DNA of 64,000 bases. Origin: CAYTTR01 sp964440805. GTDB taxonomy: Bacteria > Acidobacteriota > Aminicenantia > Aminicenantales > Aminicenantaceae. The stretch is from NCBI GenBank assembly GCA_964440805.1, contig CAYTTR010000003.1, forward strand, positions 1 through 64,000. Reading direction: 5' to 3'. The translations under genes were made by a program, and so were the position numbers. Shown here in pieces: positions 56,798-63,984 of this stretch. The notes under the pieces are model-generated. The model was not told the DNA's origin, searched no databases, and saw only the letters and a program-made list of their open reading frames with translations. Each line of letters starts with the position of its first letter. Positions within the stretch are counted from its first letter, which is position 1.

Positions 56798-58149
56798 GAG
56801 CCCGAGAAGTAATTCTGCTAGCCTTGCTTCTTGCCGGGGGCATTCTGTTTACCCAAATTTATACCGGCAAACTGGATGTAAGCTGGGGATTTGACGAATT
56901 TCCCTTCTGGCACCTTAAAGAGTTCGAATTCGAGGAAAGAGAAATCATCTCACCTCCTCTACCTCCTGAATTGGAATTATTAAACGCTCACGGCGAGGTG
57001 GAGATTGAAGGCACGGATGATGAACAAATCAATATCATCTTTCTTAAAAAGTTCCGGAGAAAAAATCAAGATGAGGCCGCGGCTGAGGCTGCCGGCCTCC
57101 GCCTATTCGCAAGCAAGAGCAAAGAACGCCTGAAGCTTTCCAGCAACAGGGATGAAGTAAGAAAAAAGAACCTGAAGACCTGCTTCAAAATCCAAGTCCC
57201 TTCATCAATGAAGATCAAAGTGGAAAACTCTTATGGCCTGGTCATGGTGCAAAATGTCCGCGATACAGAAATCAGCAACCCTTACGGCAAAACAATAGTC
57301 TCAGACATTAATGGAACTCTGAACCTAACCAATAAATACAAGAATGTAGAAGTCACCGGAGTTTCTTCTTCATGTCAGATAGAAAGCCATTACTCAAAGG
57401 TTTACCTGAAGGATGTAGCGGGAGAAACAAACATCAGTCATTCCTATGGAACCTTGAACCTGGAAAATCTTTCTGCCGGATTGACACTCCAAGGAAGACA
57501 CAGTGTGGTGGAAGGTTTTAAACTTACCGGTCCAAACCAGATTGAAACAACTTATAAAAAAATCCGCCTTGTTGAAATAGGCCCGACAAAACTAATTACT
57601 CATAATTCCCCGGTTGAAGTTATTCAAGCCGATGGAGATATTTTTATCGAAAACAGCTACGACAGAGTAAGTCTAAAAAAAATAAGGGGAAATTTAACCG
57701 TCAAAGGAAAATACCTTCGGCTCTCCGGTGCTAATATCAGAGGAGATTTCCTGGATATATCATCATCATACAGGGAAATTGAGCTTTCCCGCTTCTCTGG
57801 ACAAACAAAAATTCTTCTTTCTCATGGTGATCTCATTCTTGTTCCTGACTCATTAACTGCTCCCCTTGAAATCAATGGAGATTATGTCAATATCAGCCTG
57901 ACCTGGCCGGCCGGAGGAAGATATCCTTTGGAAATCCATAACAAAGGGGGAGAAACCAACTGGTTGCTAAAAGAAAAGGCTTCCTTTGAAACCTTAAATA
58001 ACACAACTACCCTCAAAGCCTTCAGTCAGGAAAAAACCCAGCCCTCAATATCCATCTCCACCACCTACGGAACCGTTACTATAAGAGAAGGGGACGTTCC
58101 CCAAAGGGACACCCTTTCCCCTGAAGGAAATAGCTTATCGCTTTATTGA
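56794..58149 (+). CDS. DUF4097-like beta-helical envelope protein, C-terminus replaced by repeat
   Basis: About 451 residues from ATG 56794. A membrane anchor or signal (VILLALLLAGGILFTQIYTG) precedes a repetitive beta-strand protein with many LNLTNKYKNVEVTGVSS-like and NPYGKTIVSDINGTLNLTNK rungs, as in DUF4097/adhesin-like proteins of LiaF operons. The last about 18 codons (from EGDVPQRDTLSPEG) are read through the G-box at 58087-58125 and its flank; the protein proper appears to stop near TTYGTVTIRE. It is probably exported and envelope-associated. Whether the repeat-encoded tail is tolerated or damaging is unknown. Confidence 0.82.
   Translation: MRAREVILLALLLAGGILFTQIYTGKLDVSWGFDEFPFWHLKEFEFEEREIISPPLPPELELLNAHGEVEIEGTDDEQINIIFLKKFRRKNQDEAAAEAAGLRLFASKSKERLKLSSNRDEVRKKNLKTCFKIQVPSSMKIKVENSYGLVMVQNVRDTEISNPYGKTIVSDINGTLNLTNKYKNVEVTGVSSSCQIESHYSKVYLKDVAGETNISHSYGTLNLENLSAGLTLQGRHSVVEGFKLTGPNQIETTYKKIRLVEIGPTKLITHNSPVEVIQADGDIFIENSYDRVSLKKIRGNLTVKGKYLRLSGANIRGDFLDISSSYREIELSRFSGQTKILLSHGDLILVPDSLTAPLEINGDYVNISLTWPAGGRYPLEIHNKGGETNWLLKEKASFETLNNTTTLKAFSQEKTQPSISISTTYGTVTIREGDVPQRDTLSPEGNSLSLY
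58087..58125 (+). repeat. G-box repeat (R) inside the DUF4097 reading frame
   Basis: GAAGGGGACGTTCCCCAAAG then GGACACCCTTTCCCC. It lies within the coding frame and is followed by a degenerate 9-bp array (TTTATTGAGTTTCTTTGGTT, to about 58182). Confidence 0.8.
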
Positions 58150-58171
58150 GTTTCTTTGGTTGATTTAGTTC

Positions 58172-58309
58172 ATTACATTTAGGGCAATCATTTACGAGGA
58201 GCAGAGTGAAAGTTCTAAGTGGTCCCAACATACTACAAAGCACTTTGTTAAACACCTTGAGAGCCTCGGTTTTAAAGTAAATCTAGAACCGATTTCTCTA
58301 GCTGCATGA
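58172..58309 (+). pseudogene. Possible decayed ORF fragment (unassigned; transposase-like tail suspected)
   Basis: A start-less 45-codon frame, ending at TGA 58307-58309, reads ...SKWSQHTTKHFVKHLESLGF then KVNLEPISLAA. The HFxxHLxxLGFxVxLEP ending looks like the C-terminus of some IS transposases, but I cannot name the family. It follows the repeat block behind the DUF4097 gene. Low confidence; it may be chance. Confidence 0.25.
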
Positions 58310-58741
58310 GTTTCATGTTCTTATTTTCAAGCTAATGGTATGATAAAGTCTCAATTATTTCGGTCAATATTGAAAATTTTCCACCATTTCAATCTTATTT
58401 TTTAAAACGTGATAAAATTAACCTTTCCCTAAAGGTCAACGTATTTTGTTTATTATCAACAGATTTCTTTATTTCCTTTATTATCAATTAGTTACAAAAA
58501 AGACCGAATCTTGTGCAATCTGCCATATCTCTCAGATTTTACTTAAAGTTAGGGTCCAAAAACTTGGATTTATCCACAAGTTTTCCACATTTTTTGTGAA
58601 TAACTCTGAACATCACTTTTCTTCTCTTTTTCAGGTTCTCCCCTCTGATAAAAGCTTCCCTTTCCCGTCTATATATTTACTCTTTTGCCTGCATTTTCAC
58701 AAAAAAAATATCTGTAGACAAAATGTTTCTTTCTGTTCCTC
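58310..58741. other. AT-rich gap with no recognised feature
   Basis: About 430 bases with no supported gene. The open frame 58446-59015 on the plus strand runs into the M50 gene on the opposite strand and is its shadow. TTATCCACAAG and TTTTCCACA (58568-58590) resemble DnaA-box-like 9-mers (TTATCCACA), but there is only one exact match, so I do not call an origin. Confidence 0.4.
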
Positions 58742-59704
58742 TCATAAACCTTTTAAAAAGTCAAAAAAAGTATACCCTTTGATAGGGTCAGGAATAAAAG
58801 AAAGCAAAAAAACAAAAAAAGTTACTATTCCCAAAATTTTTCTTCCTTTGGAAAGAGGAGTTTCCTCATCCACAATCCGGGGATGCCGAAGGCCAAGAAA
58901 GACAATTATTATGGCCCAGAGAAGCCAGCCAATCCAGAAGAAAAGACCCATAAAAACAAACAACAGAATAAAAACTGGAACTAACTTCCTGGAACGGTTG
59001 CCAATAAGGGCATAAATTATATGTCCTCCGTCAAGCTGTCCAACTGGAAAGAGATTAAAAGCGGTCACCAAAATACCGACCCATCCAGCAAAAGCCACCG
59101 GGTGAAGAATAATATCATAACCCTCAGGAACTCCTTTGAACATAAAAACCGATATTGCTTTAAGGAGGAGCGGCTCTCCAAAAATTAGACTTCCTTCCGC
59201 AGGGACAGAAGAAACAGTCTTGGATAAAGACAGCCCAATAATAAGAGCCGGAACTGAGAGAATAAAGCTCACGAGAGGCCCAGCCACTCCAATATCAAAC
59301 AACTGCTGTTTCCGGCTAATAGGGGATTTTATTTTAATAAATGCTCCCAGAGTTCCAATAAGTGTCGGCGCAGGGATAAAGTATGGAAGAGTAGCCCGCA
59401 GGCCATAATACCGGCAGGTCAGGAAATGACCCAATTCATGTCCCGTTAAAATACCAAGCAGAACTACAACATAAATAAAACTAAGTGAAAGAACTTCCGG
59501 CCGGGTAAAAATTTCTAATTCTATTTGAAGATCCTGATTATTCTGCTGGATTAGATCAGCATAGAGAAAACTAATACTCCAGGTCAGACCCACCACGAAA
59601 GTTGATCCTGTTGTTAAGATGAAAAGGGCAACATTCGGCCACACCTTTGATTTAGGAGGAGGTTCAGGTTGATAGCTGAATGATTTAAAAGAAATTTCGG
59701 TCAT
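58742..59704 (-). CDS. Site-2 protease family (M50) zinc metallopeptidase
   Basis: About 320 residues from ATG 59704. The frame extends to 59737, but that overlaps the ferredoxin terminator. Polytopic (about six helices). The zinc motif HELGH is in ILTGHELGHFLTCRYYGL (helix about residue 95) and the third ligand is in NLFPVGQLDGGHIIYALIG, as in intramembrane site-2 proteases. Such enzymes cut transmembrane anti-sigma factors or other membrane proteins. The ECF systems are 4 and 13 kb away; a functional link is inferred only. The N-terminal Pro-rich stretch (SYQPEPPPKSK) lies in the cytoplasm. Confidence 0.9.
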   Translation of the reverse strand: MTEISFKSFSYQPEPPPKSKVWPNVALFILTTGSTFVVGLTWSISFLYADLIQQNNQDLQIELEIFTRPEVLSLSFIYVVVLLGILTGHELGHFLTCRYYGLRATLPYFIPAPTLIGTLGAFIKIKSPISRKQQLFDIGVAGPLVSFILSVPALIIGLSLSKTVSSVPAEGSLIFGEPLLLKAISVFMFKGVPEGYDIILHPVAFAGWVGILVTAFNLFPVGQLDGGHIIYALIGNRSRKLVPVFILLFVFMGLFFWIGWLLWAIIIVFLGLRHPRIVDEETPLSKGRKILGIVTFFVFLLSFIPDPIKGYTFFDFLKGL

Positions 59705-59711
59705 TACAGGA

Positions 59712-59748
59712 GAAAAAATAGGAGTGACCCCGGTCACTTCTATTTTTA
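59712..59748 (-). terminator. Intrinsic terminator of the ferredoxin gene
   Basis: On the minus strand AAAAATAGAAGTGACC and GGTCACTCCTATTTTT pair with one mismatch around a two-base loop, followed by further T. It lies about 25 bases after the ferredoxin stop and just before the M50 gene. Confidence 0.75.
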
Positions 59749-59772
59749 CTGAGATCTAGATAACGCTACTTT

Positions 59773-60018
59773 CTAACCAGTCAGTTTTTTGAATTTTTCT
59801 TCCAGCTCTTCCCTACTCTCCTTGTGATCAGGATCAGGGACACAGCAATCCACAGGACATACGGCAGCACACTGAGATTCATCGTAATGTCCCACACATT
59901 CGGTACATTTGTCCGGATCAATGATATAAATCTCATCCCCGGCAGTAATTGCTTGATTGGGACACTCAGGTTCGCAAGCGCCGCAATTAATGCATTCTTC
60001 AGTAATCATATAAGCCAT
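59773..60018 (-). CDS. YfhL-family 2[4Fe-4S] ferredoxin
   Basis: An 81-residue low-potential electron carrier. Two cysteine clusters: CINCGACEPECP and CTECVGHYDESQCAAVCP; the second has the eight-residue insertion typical of the YfhL/Alvin-type ferredoxins, and ends in PVDCCVPDP. Length and spacing fit the family. Preceded by a good promoter (60048-60075) and AGGAGGAG ribosome binding site, so it is an independent unit. Redox partners unknown; the aldo/keto reductase at 4278 and the GlcD-like gene are candidates only by theme. A terminator follows. Confidence 0.95.
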   Translation of the reverse strand: MAYMITEECINCGACEPECPNQAITAGDEIYIIDPDKCTECVGHYDESQCAAVCPVDCCVPDPDHKESREELEEKFKKLTG

Positions 60019-60047
60019 TAGACTCCTCCTGGAAGAGATTAATTTTT

Positions 60048-60075
60048 ATTATATCTTTTTGCATTTGTTTTACAA
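60048..60075 (-). promoter_or_regulatory. Sigma-70-type promoter for the ferredoxin gene
   Basis: Minus strand: TTGTAA at 60070-60075 and TATAAT at 60048-60053 with 16 bases between them, about 30 bases before the start codon. Confidence 0.65.
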
Positions 60076-60085
60076 GAAATAAGAT

Positions 60086-60742
60086 TTAATTACCTCCTTC
60101 TATCCTGGAAACAATCATTCTCGCTTCGTAACCATAATATGATTGGGGAAATTCCTCCTGAATTTTTTTGAAGACATTTAAGGCTTCATCTATATTACCT
60201 TTTTTTTCAAGCACCTTGGCTTTATTAAAAAGAATAATATCCAGGGGAAATTTCTTAATCTCCATCTCTTCAAGTTTCTGATAAATTTGGAGGGCTTGCT
60301 CGTAATCCTTCTGGACACATAGGATCTGGGCCTTGAGGTCATGGATTTTTACATAGAGCTCATCTTTTCTACTTCTATCGGTCTTTTCTAAATACGCCAG
60401 AGCTTTCTCAACATCTCCTTTTTCATACCAATAAGCAGCCAATTCCAAATAAGCCAGGCGGGAAAACTTCCCTTTGCCAGCTAATTCCTCAAGAGCATTG
60501 AGTTTTCCTGGATCCTCATTAAGCATTTCTCTGGTTTCTAATATTTCTGTCAATAACCGGCTCTCTTTTTTGAGATCATGAGCTTTTATCAGACGGACTC
60601 CTATAAATATAACAACTAAAATAACAATTCCTGAAATCACAATCAGAATTTCACGTCTTTTATTAAACATAAAAGAATAAATTTCATTCATTAAACGGGC
60701 AAATTCATTTTCTTTGAGCTGATGTCTTTCTTTTCGCTTCAT
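60086..60742 (-). CDS. TPR-repeat protein with N-terminal membrane anchor (YfgM/BamD-like)
   Basis: A 218-residue protein with a cytoplasmic N-terminus of about 33 residues, one transmembrane helix (ILIVISGIVILVVIFIGVRL), and then about four TPR repeats (for example YLELAAYWYEKGDVEKALAY and YEQALQIYQKLEEM). This topology resembles YfgM (UPF0070) or other periplasmic TPR anchor proteins that act in envelope assembly. The start has AAGGAGATTTA-ATG. It is 68 bases upstream of the ferredoxin gene promoter region on the same strand. Confidence 0.85.
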   Translation of the reverse strand: MKRKERHQLKENEFARLMNEIYSFMFNKRREILIVISGIVILVVIFIGVRLIKAHDLKKESRLLTEILETREMLNEDPGKLNALEELAGKGKFSRLAYLELAAYWYEKGDVEKALAYLEKTDRSRKDELYVKIHDLKAQILCVQKDYEQALQIYQKLEEMEIKKFPLDIILFNKAKVLEKKGNIDEALNVFKKIQEEFPQSYYGYEARMIVSRIEGGN

Positions 60743-60791
60743 TTAAATCTCCTTGACATTTTTCTATACCATACATCGAAAAAAAAAGAAA

Positions 60792-60818
60792 GTTGACTTC
60801 ATTTTTATTTAAGTCAAC
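60792..60818. promoter_or_regulatory. Perfect 8-bp inverted repeat upstream of the TPR gene
   Basis: GTTGACTT-N11-AAGTCAAC lies about 50 bases before the TPR start and next to a G-box. It might be an operator. No protein can be assigned. Confidence 0.25.
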
Positions 60819-60822
60819 AGGA

Positions 60823-60858
60823 GAAGGGACGTTCCCCAAAAGGACACCCTTTTCCCTG
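60823..60858 (+). repeat. G-box repeat (R), left member of the pair around E2 copy 2
   Basis: GAAGGGACGTTCCCCAAAAG then GACACCCTTTTCCC. It forms an inverted pair with 61209-61243, bracketing the E2 element. Confidence 0.75.
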
Positions 60859-60889
60859 GACAAATAAACTCTTATTCTTTTCTATTAGC

Positions 60890-61172
60890 CTGGATTATTC
60901 ACGAGTCGAGGTTGCCGTAGGGGTTAGGCTGGGTCGGGGCGAGGCATAAGACACACAGCTTTGATCTCTCCACCGCAAGTACCCTGTAATAAAACAGATG
61001 CGGCAAGATCGACTCTCGCCCAGAGGGTAAAAAAGGCCGATTTTAGATAAGCTTTAATGGCAGAATTTAATAAACTTACTTTTTTTATGTAGCCTGAGAG
61101 AAAATCTTTTAAGTCATACATAGTATTTGTAATAATTTAAGTACTGGACTTTCTATGAATAGTTCAGGTTAG
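60890..61172 (+). repeat. E2 dispersed element, copy 2
   Basis: About 283 bases with inverted termini AGCCTGGATTATTCACGAGT and CTATGAATAGTTCAGGTTA, matching the ends of copy 1 (22567-22824) and the start of copy 3 (10313). Interior: GAGGTTGC, CGCAAGTACCC, CAGATGCGGCAAG and AAAAAGGCCGATTTTA. The 66-codon open frame in it is accidental. Confidence 0.8.
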
Positions 61173-61208
61173 TAGCATTAAAATAAAATTGAAAAATTAT
61201 TATCACCT

Positions 61209-61243
61209 CTGGAAAGGGTATCCCTTTGGGGAATGCTCCCTTA
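61209..61243 (-). repeat. G-box repeat (R), right member of the pair around E2 copy 2
   Basis: CTGGAAAGGGTATCCC then TTTGGGGAATGCTCCC. It ends 10 bases before the 3' end of tRNA-Arg(CCT). Confidence 0.75.
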
Positions 61244-61252
61244 AATTGGTGG

Positions 61253-61327
61253 TGCGCCTGGCAGGACTCGAACCTGCGACTCAGGGATTAGGAATCCCTT
61301 GCTCTATCCGTACTGAGCTACAGGCGC
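61253..61327 (-). tRNA. tRNA-Arg (anticodon CCT)
   Basis: Minus strand: acceptor GCGCCTG/CAGGCGC, D-arm GCTCAGTACGGATAGAGC, anticodon stem-loop AGGGA-TTCCTAA-TCCCT, T-arm GCAGGTTCGAGTCCTGC. The anticodon is CCT. Confidence 0.94.
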
Positions 61328-61392
61328 TTATTAGGAAAAAATAGTTTATCAGAGATTGTTGGAAATTTGCAATAAACCACCTATCCCAGTGG

Positions 61393-61767
61393 TCATTTCC
61401 TGCTCATAAGCTTTTTAAGCCAGGATAAAATGAAATGTGAATTGGTACTTCTTTCAATGTCTTCCCGTGAAAGATCCTTAATTTTTTGAAAAAATTCTTT
61501 GTTTTTCTGGTTGCGTAAACTGACTGTTCCGGCAATTTTTTCAGCTAATTCCGGATTCCGATTGAGGACATTGGCAAAAGTTAGAGCATCGATTTTCAAG
61601 AGTACGCTTTCTTCCATAGTTTTTACAGTTGCAGTCCTGGGCATTCCGGAAAAAAGAGACATCTCACCAAAAAGTCCTCCTGGCCCAATAGTAAACTCTG
61701 ATACATAATTCTTTCCAGCTTCCAAATAATGAATTTCGCCCTTAATAAAGCTGATTTTTTTCATCAA
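61393..61767 (-). CDS. Truncated cyclic-nucleotide-binding domain protein
   Basis: A 124-residue fragment-like protein. It holds the second half of a cNMP-binding barrel (GPGGLFGEMSLFSGMPRTAT, the phosphate-binding cassette with Glu and Arg) and the following helices (SVLLKIDALTFANVLNRNPE). The first strands of the fold (the usual FxxGDxGDxxYxIxxG part) are missing or only partly present (FIKGEIHYLEAGKNY). Starts with TTG/ATG at 61767/61764 with no good ribosome binding site, 18 bases after the RecD2 stop and in the same frame as it. Either a 5'-deleted remnant of a channel or regulator, or a small domain-only protein. No DNA-binding domain is present. Confidence 0.6.
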   Translation of the reverse strand: MMKKISFIKGEIHYLEAGKNYVSEFTIGPGGLFGEMSLFSGMPRTATVKTMEESVLLKIDALTFANVLNRNPELAEKIAGTVSLRNQKNKEFFQKIKDLSREDIERSTNSHFILSWLKKLMSRK

Positions 61768-61785
61768 TGAAATTTTATTCCGGCT

Positions 61786-63984
61786 TTATTGGCTGGGTTT
61801 AAAAGAGAGTTTTTTCCCCATTTCTATTAATTTTTCCCTCAACCGGGTATTTCTCTGAATAGGCTTATCGTTTCTAATGGCAATATGAAGAGCTTTGTAG
61901 GCTCCCACAATAACACAGAGCCGTCGGGCTCTGGTAAGAGCTGTGTAGAAAAGATTTCTCTGCAGCAGGATGAAATGCTGGGTCATCAAAGGCAAAACAA
62001 CAGCTAAATATTCACTTCCCTGGGATTTATGAACAGAAACAGCGTAAGCCAGAGTTGTTTCATTTAATTCTTCTTTGTCGTAAGCTACAGTTCTTCCTTC
62101 AAAATCCACAAATATCCGGTAGTAAGATTTATCTATATGAACAATGGTTCCCACATCTCCATTGTAAATATCCTTCTCATAATTGTTTCGAAGCTGCATA
62201 ACCTTATCATGAAGGCGAAGTTCTTTTTGACCCAGTTTTATTCCCTCTTGTCGGGGATTAAGCCTTCTTTGCAGCTCATTGTTAAGATGATCCACCCCTA
62301 CTAATCCCCGATACATAGGACTTATAACCTGAATTTGCGGTGAAAGTGGATTAAGAGACAATTTTTTTGGAATTCGGAAAGAACAAAGATCCATAATAGT
62401 TTGAAAGGCTTTCTGTTCATCTTCATGGTGAATAAAGTAAAAATCCGACTCTGTATCTCCCCGGGGCGGATAAATGAGAGATTCTCCGCGGTTAACCCGG
62501 TGGGCATTTCTAACTATAAGGCCCCCTTTTTCCTGCCTGAAGATTTCATCAAGAACCACTATTTCCACCTGACCACTCTGAATGATATCCTGGATCAGGT
62601 TTCCCGGACCGACAGACGGAAGCTGGTCTTTATCCCCAACCAAAACAAGATGCATCCAATGAGGAACAGCTTGAAGGAGAGAATGCATCAAAGGCAAATC
62701 CACCATGGAGCATTCGTCAATAACCAGCAGATCTCCGGATAAATTCCGGTTAACTCCTCTTTTAAAACCGCCTGTTTTCGGATTATACTCAAGAAGCCTA
62801 TGAATTGTTTTTGCTTCTTTGCCAGTGGCTTCTGATAACCGTTTGGCTGCCCGTCCGGTGGGAGCAGCTAATAAAACCTGACGCCCCCAAAGACCAACTA
62901 TTTCTGAGATAGCCCTGATGATAGTAGTCTTTCCTGTGCCCGGCCCCCCTGTTATGACCAGAATCTTTTTATTCAAGCCTTTACTGATTGACTCTCTTTG
63001 CTTTGGAGTAAATTTAATACTTAACTCCCGTTCTACTTTCTCAAGAGTTCTGCTGATATCAAAAAGAGGCTTGACTGCTGGAAAGTGAGCCAGTTTCTGG
63101 ATAAGAAAAGCCACTTCCTGTTGAGCTTGGTAAAAAAAAGGCAGATATACGGCTGAATCTCCGGCAGTATTTTCAATGATGACCGCCTTTTTCTCAGATA
63201 ATTCATCAATAGCTTGTGAAACACTGAATTCATCGACTTCAAGATTCTTTTGACAATTGGTAATCAATGAATTTTTCCAGGAAAAAACATGACCTTCTTC
63301 GGTATCCCTTTTCAGCAAATAATGTAGATAAGCTTTTATTCTTTCCGGCGATTTAGGATCCAACCCCAACTTAAGAGCCATCTGATCAGCGGTCTTGAAA
63401 CCTATCCCCCAAATGTCATAACAAACCTGGTACGGATTTGATTTAAGTATGTTGAAGGCTTCCTGGCCGTATTCTTTGTAAATCTTAGTAGCTAAGCTTG
63501 TGGAAATATTATGTTCCTGGAGAAAAATTATCAATTCTCTGATATCTTCATGTTCAGACCAGGACTTCTTAATTTCCGTCAATTTGACTTTTCCTATCCC
63601 CTCAACATCCAGTAGTTTTCCCGGCTTTCTTGAAAGAATATCGATAGTTTTATCACCGAAAGCATTGATAATTCGCCTGGCCAGAACCGGGCCGATTCCT
63701 TTGATAAGACCTGAAGAGAGAAATTTTTCTATCCCTTTAACCGATGAAGGAAGCACGGGAGTACACAAATATACTTTGAATTGTCTCCCGAACCTCGGGT
63801 TAATTTCCCATTCTCCTTTTACCCGCAAGACTTCTCCCACAGATACAGGTGGAAAAATACCTACAATGGTCAGGCGTTGGCCTTCTTCTGTACAAAATTG
63901 ACAGACAGAATAACCGCTCTCCGGACTATAAAAAATTATCTGTTCTACCGTCCCTTCAATGGACTCCATTTGAGACTCCGGCAT
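61786..63984 (-). CDS. recD2: RecD2-type ATP-dependent DNA helicase
   Basis: Superfamily 1B helicase, about 732 residues from ATG 63984 (GGAGGATTGATT upstream). N-terminal OB-like region (about 8-90, QIIFYSPESGYSVCQF) and two helix-hairpin-helix segments (about 95-200) are followed by motor domains: Walker A GGPGTGKTTIIRA, Walker B DECSMVD, then the SH3-like insert, and motif VI region AVSVHKSQGSEYLAVVLPLM and FYTALTRARRLCVIVGA. The conserved C-terminal SH3/OB parts match RecD2 proteins found without RecBC. It unwinds DNA 5'-3' and works in replication or repair. The gene start lies 16 bases before the window end, so nothing upstream is seen. Confidence 0.95.
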   Translation of the reverse strand: MPESQMESIEGTVEQIIFYSPESGYSVCQFCTEEGQRLTIVGIFPPVSVGEVLRVKGEWEINPRFGRQFKVYLCTPVLPSSVKGIEKFLSSGLIKGIGPVLARRIINAFGDKTIDILSRKPGKLLDVEGIGKVKLTEIKKSWSEHEDIRELIIFLQEHNISTSLATKIYKEYGQEAFNILKSNPYQVCYDIWGIGFKTADQMALKLGLDPKSPERIKAYLHYLLKRDTEEGHVFSWKNSLITNCQKNLEVDEFSVSQAIDELSEKKAVIIENTAGDSAVYLPFFYQAQQEVAFLIQKLAHFPAVKPLFDISRTLEKVERELSIKFTPKQRESISKGLNKKILVITGGPGTGKTTIIRAISEIVGLWGRQVLLAAPTGRAAKRLSEATGKEAKTIHRLLEYNPKTGGFKRGVNRNLSGDLLVIDECSMVDLPLMHSLLQAVPHWMHLVLVGDKDQLPSVGPGNLIQDIIQSGQVEIVVLDEIFRQEKGGLIVRNAHRVNRGESLIYPPRGDTESDFYFIHHEDEQKAFQTIMDLCSFRIPKKLSLNPLSPQIQVISPMYRGLVGVDHLNNELQRRLNPRQEGIKLGQKELRLHDKVMQLRNNYEKDIYNGDVGTIVHIDKSYYRIFVDFEGRTVAYDKEELNETTLAYAVSVHKSQGSEYLAVVLPLMTQHFILLQRNLFYTALTRARRLCVIVGAYKALHIAIRNDKPIQRNTRLREKLIEMGKKLSFKPSQ

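Noticed and set aside
58568..58590. DnaA-box-like TTATCCACA and TTTTCCACA
   Set aside because: One exact and one near match in AT-rich DNA are not enough for an origin; dnaA, dnaN and gyr genes are absent.
58446..59015. 189-codon open frame on the plus strand
   Set aside because: Its 3' part is antisense to the M50 protease gene and its 5' part is AT-rich without features.
60924..61121. 66-codon open frame between the TPR gene and tRNA-Arg
   Set aside because: It lies inside E2 copy 2.
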